From NCBI RefSeq assembly GCF_030272615.1, contig NC_081411.1:44591517-44655516 (forward strand): a stretch of 64,000 bases of DNA, written 5' to 3'. The stretch is from Cryptomeria japonica. Its lineage: Eukaryota > Streptophyta > Pinopsida > Cupressales > Cupressaceae. Below are positions 9,820-22,100 of this stretch, piece by piece. The notes beneath the pieces are model-generated. The model made no database searches and was not told the origin of the DNA. It worked only from the letters and a program-made list of their open reading frames with translations. The position numbers were made by a program, and so were the translations under genes. The first letter of the stretch is position 1. Each line of letters begins with the position of its first letter.

Positions 9820-10995
9820 TATCATGTCCCCTTTCTAGAGTGGACAGTAGAGACATGTGAGTTAGCCTATTATGGAGTCTTGTAGGCTGGCAATGGTGGA
9901 TAGAGACTCAGTCAAGATATTCAGTGTTTGGATTTGGTGTTTCTGGCAGTAGTAGACCAGTTTGGAGCATTTCCTTGATTTTAGGAAGCAATTCCTACAT
10001 TTTAGGAAGCAATTCCTACTTTTTAGGAGGTTGTGACTACGTCCAGGGTTGGGGTTCCATGAGACCATTCCCTGGTTTCAGTTTCAAGAGATTTGGCTGT
10101 GTTTCCTAGTTTCTAGGAGTATCCCTAGATTTTAGGGATGAGACTGCCAGTTGATCCATGATTTCCGACATCAGTCACAGACAGGTGACAAGTTCTGTTT
10201 CAGGCTTCTGGAGTCATTTGAGCCTTGTGCAACTATTTGGGTTATATTTTTAATATATTTAAATATTTCCTAAGTTAGCGTTTAATTAATTAAATAAGGC
10301 TATGTTTATAGCCATTTTGGAGTAATAAGGGGTTTTTGGCTTCATCTGGATGCATATGCCCATGTGTTATAGCTCGTTGGAAAGGTCTTGAACTTTTCTA
10401 AATGTTTCCCATTTGTCAGGGACCCTTTTGATGAACGGAATTCTTTTATATTAAAAAAGTGGCGTTTTCTCTATACTTGGCGACTAAAAATGAGAAATAA
10501 GACTTTATAAGCCTAAGCGCACTTTTCATACACTTTTAGGGTTCGAGCTAGAGGGGAGGAGTTATAAGGAGATGGTAACATGATTATCATCCATCTTTTT
10601 ACACATTTCATCTTTGATTTGGAGAATTTGCTCTGGAGAGCGATTCAGCATCTGGGATGAAAACCCCAGGGTCTTGCCTATCTGGGACGTAGCCCCCAGC
10701 ACAGTGGTTATTTGGTTCTTGCATTCAGTTTTCAGTGCCTTAGAGTTGGTACAACATCTTTTCTGGAGGATTCAGTGGACGAAGTTAGGTTTCAGCATGG
10801 AGATTGGGGTTTCCAGCTTGGCGTCACCTAACAGCCATACGGCTGTACTTTGCAGCCATTTATCTTCCCACGTGCAACACTTAGAGGGCTGGAATCTTGC
10901 CACAGCTTCATTCCTGGTTTTGTTACTCTCTCAGCATCCAGGTTGGAATTATTCCTAATTGTAATCTTACTGAAATTATTGGAAGTTCGTCTGCA
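9820..10995 (+). mobile_element. R repeat, right copy: intact 1176-bp LTR-like insertion in Copia gag
   Basis: Flanked by GGTTC at 9815-9819 and 10996-11000. Removing it restores the Copia gag reading from ...KEDKPEP to EKTVWNEG, so it is an insertion with a 5-bp duplication. One end is TATCATGTCCCC; the left R copy has TGTCATG here, the usual TG end. The other end is TCGTCTGCA. It is therefore probably a solo LTR of an unidentified family. It also holds the empty target site (10416-10420) of the 6.67-kb element. Confidence 0.75.
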
Positions 10996-11000
10996 GGTTC

Positions 11001-11126
11001 GGGCTTGTCTTCTTTTATGAATTTGATTACTTTGTTCTCTTTTAATACTATCATAATTCTGACCTTCCAAGCCACAAAATTTGCTGCTCCTTAGAGTCTG
11101 TCCTCGAATCTGATTGTGTTCGCCAT
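11001..11126 (-). pseudogene. N-terminal gag exon of the same Copia element
   Basis: ATG at 11126 opens MANTIRFEDRL, then a TAG, then GAANFVAWKVRIMIVLKENK and KFIKEDKPEP. This is the typical start of Copia gag, with one nonsense codon. It is interrupted at GAACC by the R insertion and continues at 9814. Confidence 0.85.
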
Positions 11127-11191
11127 TTTAGAAATCTTCGATTTGATATGTCAACTTCGCTTTTAGTCTATTCGGATCTTTAAGTAGTTAG

Positions 11192-11203
11192 GCTCTGATA
11201 CCA
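11192..11203 (-). other. Primer-binding site of the minus-strand Copia element
   Basis: Reads TGGTATCAGAGC on the minus strand, matching the 3' end of initiator-Met tRNA, directly next to the LTR end TTTACA. Confidence 0.85.
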
Positions 11204-11559
11204 TGTAAATGTAAACAGACTGTGATGACTTTCAGAACAATCAAAATTCTGAGACAATCAATTTATATTGTTATTGTTTGATATGAAGAAATATAAAACT
11301 GATTTTCTGATTTATCAGTTTGCCTTTGTAGATATGAAGATCAACTAATTATATGTATTCTGCCTTTACCGCATGTATCGTACTTCATTTCTTATACAAT
11401 AATGGGAGGCGGATATATATCTTATGTCTTCATTGGATCGTGCCTCCACAGGGGGTCACGATCCTATGTGGAACCACGTGGTTCCACATAGGGTCGTGAC
11501 CCCTATGTGGAGCCACGATCCTTCTACACCGGCGAATATACTTTAAACCAAACATAACA
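11204..11559 (-). repeat. 5' LTR of the minus-strand Copia element
   Basis: Adjacent to the primer-binding site. On the minus strand it would start TGTTATGTTTGG and end CATTTACA, about 356 bp. The outer border is inferred from the TG dinucleotide only, because no second LTR is present for comparison. Confidence 0.6.
11435..11521. repeat. 87-bp near-perfect palindrome inside the Copia LTR
   Basis: Two arms of 43-44 bases meet at CCAC|GTGG (11474-11481) with only about three mismatches or gaps. Both arms carry GGATCGTG...CTCCACA and ATGTGGAACCAC. Confidence 0.9.
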
Positions 11560-13194
11560 ATAACTAACTAGTATGTTAGTTTAATACTAAATTAAATTGC
11601 AAGTATAAAATCGAATTCCTGAGCGCTAAAACAGATTACGATTTTATAGTTACGACTGAGACTAAATTTAACAGTCTATTTAAATACTGCAGCAAAAACA
11701 CAAATACTGCCTGGGGTAACTGGTGGAAACATCGTAGTGCAGACAGACTGTGGAATGCAAAAGGTTTTGTCAATTGTATTCACTTTTTGGACGTTTGATC
11801 GTCCATTTTCCATGTTCAGGAGGCTGAAGAAAGGTCGTACGTTGGTTACAAAAAGTGTGGGAAGTTGGCTCCATTAGAATGGTGGCATTAGTCCATCTCT
11901 TGACTGTAACAAGTATAGTTTCAGAGTTTTTATAGTGACATGGGTATTGCAAGTGCATTTTGGAGCTTTTAAAACTTTGTTCTATCAGAATTTCGCTATT
12001 GTCACATTGTTAACATCTGTAACATGCTGTTACATTTTGGGAGCTTATAACTCACTATTGCTTGAGTTTTTCGCATTCAGAGGGCTTCTCTAGAGTAAAT
12101 CTAGTGTGATCTGTTCAATTTTGTGGTGTTTATCATCTGTTCTTCATTGTTGATGATCTTTCCATGTGTTTTCCTTTGATATACATCTGATATGTTATGT
12201 TGATAGCCTTTGAAAGTGGTTATAAATATAGTACGTGTGTATCAGATGTTTTGAGTACTAGGAAGAATGTAAATACCTGTTTGATGAGCTAGTTGAAGAA
12301 TACCTAGTTTAGGATTAATAACTCGCAAAAATAAAATTGACCATTTCAATCCAAAAACAAAATTGAAGAATATCCTTGCTAGTAACCTAAGTTGGCCAGG
12401 TGGTGGAGAACTTGAGCGAAATGAATTCTCTAAAGATTAATACTAGCAAAGGTGATGTAGCTTTCATCCAAAAATAAGAACAAAATTGAGCTCTAAAGAT
12501 CAATTTTTTATTTGCAATTTCTATATAGTTTGACTCTAATCTGACCACTCACTCTGTTTTTGGTGGAAGGATCAATACAAGATCTAGATATATTCATGTG
12601 GCTCTTAAAGAGATAAGTATTGAAGTAGTTCAAAATCCTATTGGCCAAGGTGAAATGCAACGCTAGTTAACTGTCATGGGAAGTTTAATTAATATTTGGG
12701 TGTCTTTCCATATTGACATTAACCATCTGACCCATAGAGATGGTGTTTTGACATGTTTTGAGAAAATATCTCCTACTAGTCAACATTATGCAAGTTCTCT
12801 CATTTTTATGAAGCAACATAAGATGCATGGCTTGAATACATATGGTATTCTCTCTTTATCATACCTTGGTAGCTTAATAAACATGTTTGCATATCGATGC
12901 ATTTGAGTAAAATCTAATAGATAAAAACTGAAAAAGAAACTAATGTGCCAGTGAAATAAAATATTTCTTTAAAACAGAAACATTAATCTCTTTAATATAT
13001 CTTCAAAACAGAAACATTAACCTGTTTACTTTTAGAAAATACAAAGCTTTAACTTGTACCAAATTAGAAGCTCAGAAAAGTAATACTAGATTGTTTTGAT
13101 GAATAATTTTAGATTGATTCATAAAATTCCTTCTATTTCTATAGCAATATAGAGATCGGATGATAGACAGAGAAAAGGAAGAATATAAACATAC
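11560..13194. other. No gene recognised; downstream side of endonuclease copy 1
   Basis: AT-rich, about 1.6 kb. I looked on the minus strand for exons 7-9 of the endonuclease and found none that could be supported. Two short stretches around 12320-12500 repeat an ACAAAATTGA-type phrase. Confidence 0.5.
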
Positions 13195-16100
13195 GGTTAT
13201 ATTTGTCTGAAGTCCTTGTGTGAAAAGAGCAAGGTCGGAGTCATAAAAGTCCTTGAGTGCTGTTTCAATGAGCAGCGTATCCCATACCTGTTGGCAAATA
13301 GCAATTGGATTAAAACCTGTGGATGCTAAACAACTTTATTCTGTTATGATAAATTCTAGAATTTGGCAATTTAACTCCAAAGAAAGCACCCAGTTACTAT
13401 ACATCATGATTTTGAAGGAAATTTATGAATTTAGTTGCAAGATGAGGAAAATGTATTGAAAAAACTGGAAACGAAAGTCAAAAGCATACAAGCGCTTGTC
13501 CATAGCATGTTTGTAGAACTACGGAACTATCATTTCAGATTCTTCTTACCTTTGGTGTATGCAAGAGCAGACAGTATATCATGTCTTCTGGAGATGTGAA
13601 GCTTACAAAAAAATTGAACACAGTTAGTTGATGAATTTAACTTCCTTTTCATTGCCCCTCTTGCGGAGAGATCGTTTTGCTAGGAGACTCTTGCAGTATC
13701 ACAGATAACTGCAACAGATATGGGTTGAAATAGGGTCGGTAGCAATTGCTGTCTTATGAAAGATTAGTTGTACATCAACTTTTTAGGGGAAAATTTCCAC
13801 AATTAGCATAGATTAGTCAAATCATCGTATGGAAATTTTGTGTTAATCAAATTTAAGGCTATACCTGTGTGGTTCTGTAAAAATGTCGACTCTTTTAACT
13901 TTTGGGGCTGAGGCTCGTGCGCAGTCAGTGCTTTCCTAAGAAGTTTGTTTCCTTGTAATGTTTATGTGTATTCTCCAAACAGAATCATACAAGCACAGAA
14001 TGAGGACAATATATTCTATCCTATCTATATTGCCAGAGGTTACTTGCTCGACAAAAAATATGCATTCTCCATGTTCTGCATTCATGTTTATAAATTACAG
14101 ATGAAGGAAAAAATGTCTATGTTAGTCCAAAGGGGTCATGGAATAGGTAAATGTTACAGATGTTTCATAGAATGCCTCATCAGCGAAATATCAAAAAAGT
14201 GAAACAGAGCAAATGCAATGGAGAGATATATAGCCTGAAAATATGCAGACTTATAAACATTTATGCAGGTTGGCGTGCCCAAAATGAATCATCGTGTACC
14301 ATCCACAACTTCAAATCTACTCAAATGTTAGGAGAGTTTTACATTATTGAAAATTGCTTTGCCTCTGATTAAAACTTCTATCAATATATTATAAACAAGG
14401 AAATCGTCAATATGATTAAGACAGCCAAAATTATTTGCTCACACTACATATGCAAGCATTAGCGCTTAGAATCAGATGCCTAAGATCAGAAAGACAGGCT
14501 CGAACTCCAAAATGAATGCCTAATAATTTAACCAACCTTTAATTTGGCCAATTATTAAGGTAATCTATTTTCCAATGAATGTTTTGTAAACAAGCAAGCA
14601 TTAAAGAGGAGTAAACCTACATTTTATAGGTGATGGCAAATTTTATGCTTTGGGTTGAACGTTTTCTTCGTATGAGCATTTGCATCCGCATGGACAATGT
14701 TTGTTTCAAACTGTACACTCTCAATAAAGTAAGACTCCACTTGATCTACAAACTAGAATATGGCATTTCAATATTTTGAAATTAACATCACATATATTTT
14801 AGGACCGAAAGAAAATTGAAGCGTAAGGGCTATCCAATGAGCAAGTGCTTGATACACACTTCCCAATGGCAGAAGCGGCGGCTCTGCCCAGGATTTGTGC
14901 AAGGCGTTTTCTACCTTCTGAACCTAAGGGCATAGGTGCGACGGCTGGTAGAGCTGGTTCTGCTGCTGTGGCTTCGTTGGATACCAGGAAAGTGTAACTT
15001 CCTGTTTCATTCAAGGATGCTGTGCTGCCCAGTATAGTGAAAAAGAGCTCTTCTTCCCTTGTTCCTCACCTTTGTCGGGGTCTATTTGAGGGCTGTGGAT
15101 GACTGCTGCAACGAATCGCCCAAGACTCAAACCATCCAAGGTACTCCTCCTGCTGTCCCTTTGATTCTGGTTGCAAAGGTTAGTGATTGGTTGCTCAAGA
15201 TCCTCGAATTCCTTGTGGAAAAATCTTCGTCTAATCTGAAAAGTGTCTTGATTGGGGATTTTTTTAGGGTCTAAACCCAATGTTGATTTTTTCAGAGGAT
15301 AGGCTGAGAAACCATGGACTCTTTAAGGTTCCATCGAGTTCTCAGTGCTTGCAAGGGTTTCTTTATGATTGTTTTTTTCCCCTCCATGAAGACTACCCGT
15401 ACTCTCTTAAGGGGGTCGTGGTTTTTTGGTTAATTTTGGCTTCTTCTTTAATAGGTGGAATATGGCCTCTGACCCAGAAAAAGAGTGCATTAGTACAGTC
15501 CCAGTTTGGTGAGATTTCCTAGATTACCGCTTGAATATTGGAACGAAGAGATTTGGACAGGAATTGCTAGCTCTTTTGACCAGCTCATTGTTATTGACAA
15601 TGTGACAAAATGTAGAAAACTGTTGTTATTTGCAGGGTTCTTTGTCAATGTGGATGTGTAGAAGATGCTTCCTTTTCCAACCACTTTATCCTCTAAATTG
15701 GGAGATTGGGTGCAATGGATCAAATATGAGGAGTCCGGTTTTTTCCAATCATTGCTTCATGGGTGGCCATATCTCTTAAGGGTGTAGGGTTGGAAATCAT
15801 CATCACTTGGAGGACGGGCTTGTTCCTTTGGAGGTTGCCTTGGCATCCGTTGGCGGAGAGGTTGATGCCTCTCTTCTTGATAAGACTAATGCTAAAAATG
15901 GCATTCTTGGGTTCGTTTCTCCTACGCAAAAACATATGGAAGAGCTTGGTAAGGGATTGTTGCCTTGAAAGGAATACCTCGGTGGGCCAGCCTAGCATGT
16001 TGGGGGTAATCATCTATGGCCTTAAACAAGGAAAATAGTAAGATAATTCAATTTGAGAAGTGATTCAGGGCCCCATAGCTAATAGACGGACAGCTTCATG

Positions 16101-19100
16101 GGTTGATTGAAGCTAAGACAATGCTGTTGGCAAGGTGCAGAGTTCCCTGTTGAAGTTTGGCTTCAAATTGCATTGAGTAGTGAGTTCTATAACTGTTTTG
16201 GGGCTTTAGTTTGATTTGGTTTTCAATGCCCCTGTTGAAGGGGTGTTGCTGGTTTTTCGTTGTTTTGTTTAGTTTTTGCTGTTGGCTTTTTGTGGTTGTT
16301 TTTTACTTGTTTTTGGCTTTCTGTCTTGTCTCTTCCATGCTTTGTACAAGGGTGGGCTCCTCCCAAAACCCCTTGTTGTGATTCAGAGTTACAGAAATCC
16401 AGTCCATGCAGATGAGTTACAATGCTTTTGGAGCAAGTTTTTCTTGTTGTGATTCACAGTTACCGAGTTTCAGTTCATGAAGATGAGTTTTATATTTTTT
16501 TACTGTAATGTTTTTGCTCTCCATTAAGATCATAGGTTTTTTTGTTTGTTTTCATTGTTTATTAACTTATTGTCTATGTTTATAACCCTCTCTTGTTTGG
16601 TCAACTCACTTTGGGTTTCGTGTGTACCTCCTTCCCTCTCTTCCCCCCTCCCTCCCTTCCTTTTTAGTGTGCCTTGGTCTGCAACTTACAATTTCTCCTC
16701 ATTATGCACTCTCTCATACTGGTGATGGATCATGGAGTGTAATTTGAAACTTTAATGCAAAAACTCACACACAATCGAATCCATAAATTGCGAACTATGA
16801 ACATAAAAGATTGTGAAAATCTGATATCATTTGTCAAAAAACTGTTACAGTTATGTAACCTACAAATTACGGTTTCAATATTCAACACAAATATATCAAA
16901 ATTTTCATTAAGATATGTTTTCTATACTTGCCATAAAATATAGGGGTTGATTTCAATTATTCCCATGGTACTACAGATAGGTAGACAAACATTAAAGGTG
17001 TGGCACAATAGGAAAATGAACTTCATAGTGGAAAGAAAAAAGCAGGGCAGCGTGGAGATTGAAGACAAGCATTCCTGCATATCTAATTAAATGTGAAAAT
17101 CCTCAAAGAGCAAAAAGACCAAAAGTTAGTTTATGGTTTGACTCATTCCTTGAATTTATTTGTTCTGATATTTCTGATCAGAATACATATATACTGCAAA
17201 AATTTATTATACTTACATGATGCAAATTAGATTTTTGTCCATACCAATGTAGGATTATTGTGTTTCCACCTAAATCTCCAGAAAATCCACAATGCAGAGG
17301 CTGCAAAATAATCAGTTTTGGTTTTTTCGTGAGCATACATTAGCAATTTTTTGGATGAAAAGAGACATTTAAATACCACCAAGATCACTGCGCAAAGACT
17401 TATCATTTAAAAAAAAAGTTCAATTCCTCCTCTAAAGTACAGAAAGTTTCAACTTCCTCGAGAAAGTAGAATGTTGGAACAATCATAGCAACACCTGATG
17501 GATGTCTCCTACAAAGTGTGACAGAAAGAGTAATGCTTCAGTCAAATTATCTGCAAAATTCAGGGAAATCTTTAAGTGAGCAAATTAGATGTCTCTGAAA
17601 AAATGTTCTTTTGATCAAAAGCTACCAATTAAATAGATAATAAAAAGTCACATGGTGGACCGGCTAAACTAGGATGATTCCTTAAGAATGAACTTACATG
17701 TTGCATCAGACGATTTGCCATATGTTGCAAGCTGGGCAGTGTAATTATTGATAGCCCCTGCAAGGCACATGCCTTCTTCTCCTTGTGTGTTGTGGCAATC
17801 CCCTGTTTTGTATACAGACAAAGATAATAGTGGATATCAATGTCTAACGCTTGGATGCAAATTTATGTTTTATACATGGATTGGAAATATACATATTCAT
17901 CAGAGCAAGAGTTTTATATGTGCCCAGAAGATGATGGCAATTTTATGGTAAGATTTATATTTTCTTAAAGAAAATCAAACAAAAGGGTATGCTGTTTCCC
18001 TTTACATATCATTTGAAGAAGAATACTCTACTTCTAGTGTTGAAGGTAAAATAATGAAAATATCAAATGAAATAAAAATTAGTAATAATTATCTCAACAT
18101 CTTAAGCACCAAGAATCATATTATCAATATCAAATGAAATAAAAATTAGTAATAATTATCTCAACATCTTAAGCACCAAGAATCATATTATCTTCAGATC
18201 CAGCAAATTACTTCAAACAACTTATGCTAGAATATCATATGAATTTGATTTTTTGCACATAAATTTCTAAATCGAAAAAAGAACTTACTAGAATACTCAT
18301 AGTTACACTTGAGATCTGGTGTATCAATGAAGTGCAACGGACTACTCCAGCGGTATTTGGCCAAATATTTAACCTCATCAGCCCAGGAACAAACAGATGC
18401 AAGATCACCTTCTGCATAGTCTGGAAGCAGTTTCTGCACTGCATCTGCTGCTGCTTTATTTAGACGGGACTGTGCTCAAATTTTAACATACAAGTTTGTC
18501 AAAACTTCAGCTTTTGAAATTCTCCATTAAGAATAACAAAGAAATTATAGCATCATGCAATATTAACTGATGGGAACATAAGTTGTTCTATTACATTATC
18601 ATATGGTGATGTTGTGGCATATTTTGCAAAGGGTGTGCCTGTATTGCTCCTATGGCCAAGGTTACGTGGTGTACATTCGATTTAAACAGGGTTTCTTTGG
18701 GCTACATTGGATTGCAGTGAAGGTTCACTGGGGTCTGTTTGATTATAACTAACATTTATTGGGGGGTATATTTTGAGTGAAAGCCAGGCAACCCAGTATT
18801 GTGACAATGATGCAGCCCACGCTTACCACTGACAATGTTAACCATGGTCCATAACCTCACCCATGAAAAATGGAAAAAAATAAAAGTACAAATTTAAAGC
18901 ACGCAGAACATGTAGCTGTAGAAATTATTCATTGAAGAAAAAGATAGGATTTGCATTAGTGTCCATGAGTGACCACAGTTGGCCAATGGAACTAAGATTT
19001 TTTAATTTCTTTATCACAGGATTTCTGTTTTTCAAAAGTTTAGAACAAATATTTTTAGGTGCAAATTTATAAAAATGTACAGATGTTTTGAATCTGCAGT

Positions 19101-22100
19101 ATACTCAAATGTGTACAGACCTGCAGAGCAACTTGGGCAAAAATGTTTTTCATCTTCTATGTCTGGTCTAGTGGTGGAGAATTGGTGCTTTTGAAAGAGG
19201 GGTCATAAATTCAAATCTCACAGGAGGTAAGGTATGTATGTGTCATTTGTAGCATAGTTAGATGCCGTCCACAAAGAGTATGAGATAGTCCTATATTGCT
19301 ATAAGCCATTTGTAGACCCATATACAGATTCAATAGTATCATGGATTATAAAAGAATCTTTCTTTTATTAAAGTTTCCTCCTTTACAGGTTATGCTTCTT
19401 AAATACTCTAGGCATTATCCATTTTCCCATATGGTTATAATGGTCATCAAAGATTTATTTGATTCTACGTTAGAGCATAGTCCCAACGAGGAGGCCACCA
19501 TTTCAATTTTTACTGCACTAAGAGTTCCATAAAAAAATAACACTAAGGAAACTAGAAAACCAATCCACCTTTAAAAGCGTCTATGTTCTTGTCCAGATGT
19601 CCATTGAGCATGGAATGGAAAAGAGTTGGACTCGAACAGCTCAACCGCGGAGGAACCCAACATGCAGATGGGAGGCCTAAGTTTATCTCCTAGCCATTCC
19701 ATGTAAAAATAACTTGGTACTAATGAGTTGAGACATTGTCATATTTTTATCCTCGGAACTCTTGAGTTTTTGTCATCTTTTGATTTGCATAGCAGTAGTG
19801 ATGTATTGGAAGTTTACTATATGTATTCCATATGTTAGCCTGAACCTATTAAATCATGTTTTATCTTTGCCAGTTTATTCCTGCAGCCATGCAATTTATT
19901 CCTGTAGCCATGTGATTTATTCTTGTTGCCATGCGGATTGTTTAGGGCAATATCATATGTGAAATTAATAGATGTCTTGATTAAATAAAATGCGTATGTA
20001 TGTTCTTGTATGCTATTTCTTTTGTAGTGCAGGGAATAAATGATGCTGCAGTGGATGTTCGCCTATCACATCAGTTGAAGGAAAGGATACTAAAGAAGAT
20101 GACTGAAGATCAAACTACAGAAAAGCTGAAAAGCGTAAGGAACGGCATAAGAGGAGCAATCAAGCGATACTACCGATGTTTAACTTAGGTGGACATTGAA
20201 GTTGTAAATACCGCCACAGTATGTTATGACTGTGGTTCGGTTCAGATCCGTGTTTCCCACAGCATAACTCCAGCTATCTCCTTTCTTAGTCAATTATCCG
20301 CCTCTTCTTTCCGGCGTGATTTGTGTTGTCTATTGTAGATGATTTCTTTTTAATAATAAGCTCTTTCTCTTCTCGGCAGTTAGATAGAAAGAGAAGAAAA
20401 AACAGACCAGAGGATCTTTCCTAAGTATTTTTTAGTTTTCTTTTCATATTGAATCATGTAATGACTTCTAAAGAACGATGAATAAAAATATGTTATTCTG
20501 AGCTTTTAGAGTCGTTTTTGGTAAGCCTAGTATCACTCATCCAAGGGGGCCCACTTGGTGAGTGTTTCTGTGCATTTGTTAAGATTAGTTTTCTTTCCTT
20601 AGCTCCAATAGATGTTCTTGCATTGACTGTTCTTGCAGCCAAACCAGAACAGAGTAATTTCTGTTTATCAGCATTGAATTTATCCAGTAAACCAAAACAG
20701 AGTAATTTCTGTTTATCAGCATTGAATTTATCCAGTATTGCTTTTATGAATTTATGCAGAAGTTTTCCTGTAACCTTTCTATAGTTTCAATTCTTGCTTA
20801 TCTTTTTCGCATAATGTTAGTTACTGCAGTAATGCAGAATAGCTGTCGTAGGAACTTAGTGCATATATAGTACAGACCCATTTCAAGTATTAAGTCACTG
20901 GGTTGACAATCAAATGAACACTAGCTATGGAAATAGTGACTTTACCAAATGAATGTCCAAACTTCGGGTTGAGACTTTAACTAGAGTTATTATTCTTATT
21001 GTTGGGTTGAACAGGTACCAGAAATAAACTAAAATCCCCAACAAAAATGTGTTGAAGCAATGAGAGGAAGAGAGGATGGAGGGTAATCCACACTCAACTA
21101 CAATTGAGTCGCTTAGTGGTAGAAAACCTGATCATTCAAATAGTAAGCCCAAGATTCAAGTTTCATTTGGTCCGTGGAAACTACCATTTCCTTAGCATCA
21201 ACCAAAGAGTCCAAACTAACAATTGTGGCTTGTGGGAGGTAGGAGTGTAGGTTGGGTGCTAGAAGAACACTGTACACTCTATAGAAAAAGGGACTCTTAG
21301 GTTAGTGGTAGAGCATTCTAGGGAGATCTAAGGTTATATTCTTGATTGGTCCATGGAATGCATATTATCAAAGATAGACATGAAGTTCTGACCAAAGGTT
21401 CAAATATTTAATGGTCCACTAAAAAACTCGTATCAAATTCAACATGCAAACACTGAGAGATGCTATGTGGAGTCCTTGTTGGTCCATTGAAAGTAACCAT
21501 GTGATCTCAAAACCAGACTAAGAATCCCAAGCAAAAAAGTGTGATGAGAAAGGAATGCGCAACTTAATTGTAGAGCACCAAAGTCACTATAACATGTAAA
21601 AAGTAGCTCCTTAGTTCAATTCTGGACTGGTTCACGAAACATAATGAGTAACTTAGATTTAGAGAACTATAGCCATTATCCCATCCAAATGGGAGCTCTT
21701 ACATAATTAGAGTCCTGAATTTGCAGAAAATAACGTGGTATTACACAGAAAATAGCTTTAGAGTTTGAGAACCAGAGCCACTATTACATCCAAATGGGAG
21801 GTCCTACATTATAGCCCTGACTGATCTGCAGAAAATAACATGATTTATAGAAAAGAAAAAGTAAGCTTAGAGTTAGAGAACCACAGCCACTATCACATCC
21901 AGATGGGAGGTCCTACATTAGAGTCCTGATTTGCAGAAAATAACATGGTAGATTTTTCAGCAACTATTTTCTGAAATTTTGATGTGCTTCTGTAATATAT
22001 TTTCTGTGAGAAATTTAACATAAACATTTTAAATGCAATTACATATAAGCTTTATTGAAGAGCAGAAAAAGTGACATTCCATGGCACTATTTTGTTTCCT

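Noticed and set aside
12389-12420. Further SINE copy (GGCCAGGTGGTGGAGAACTT)
   Set aside because: Only an A-box-like phrase matches; no body or B box.
12526-12560. Minus-strand stretch reading SEWSD after an AG, like the start of endonuclease exon 7
   Set aside because: A stop follows at once and nothing further matches the exon; probably chance.
19612-19700. Functional tRNA gene
   Set aside because: Acceptor-like ends pair, but the D and anticodon arms do not form; a SINE head fits better.
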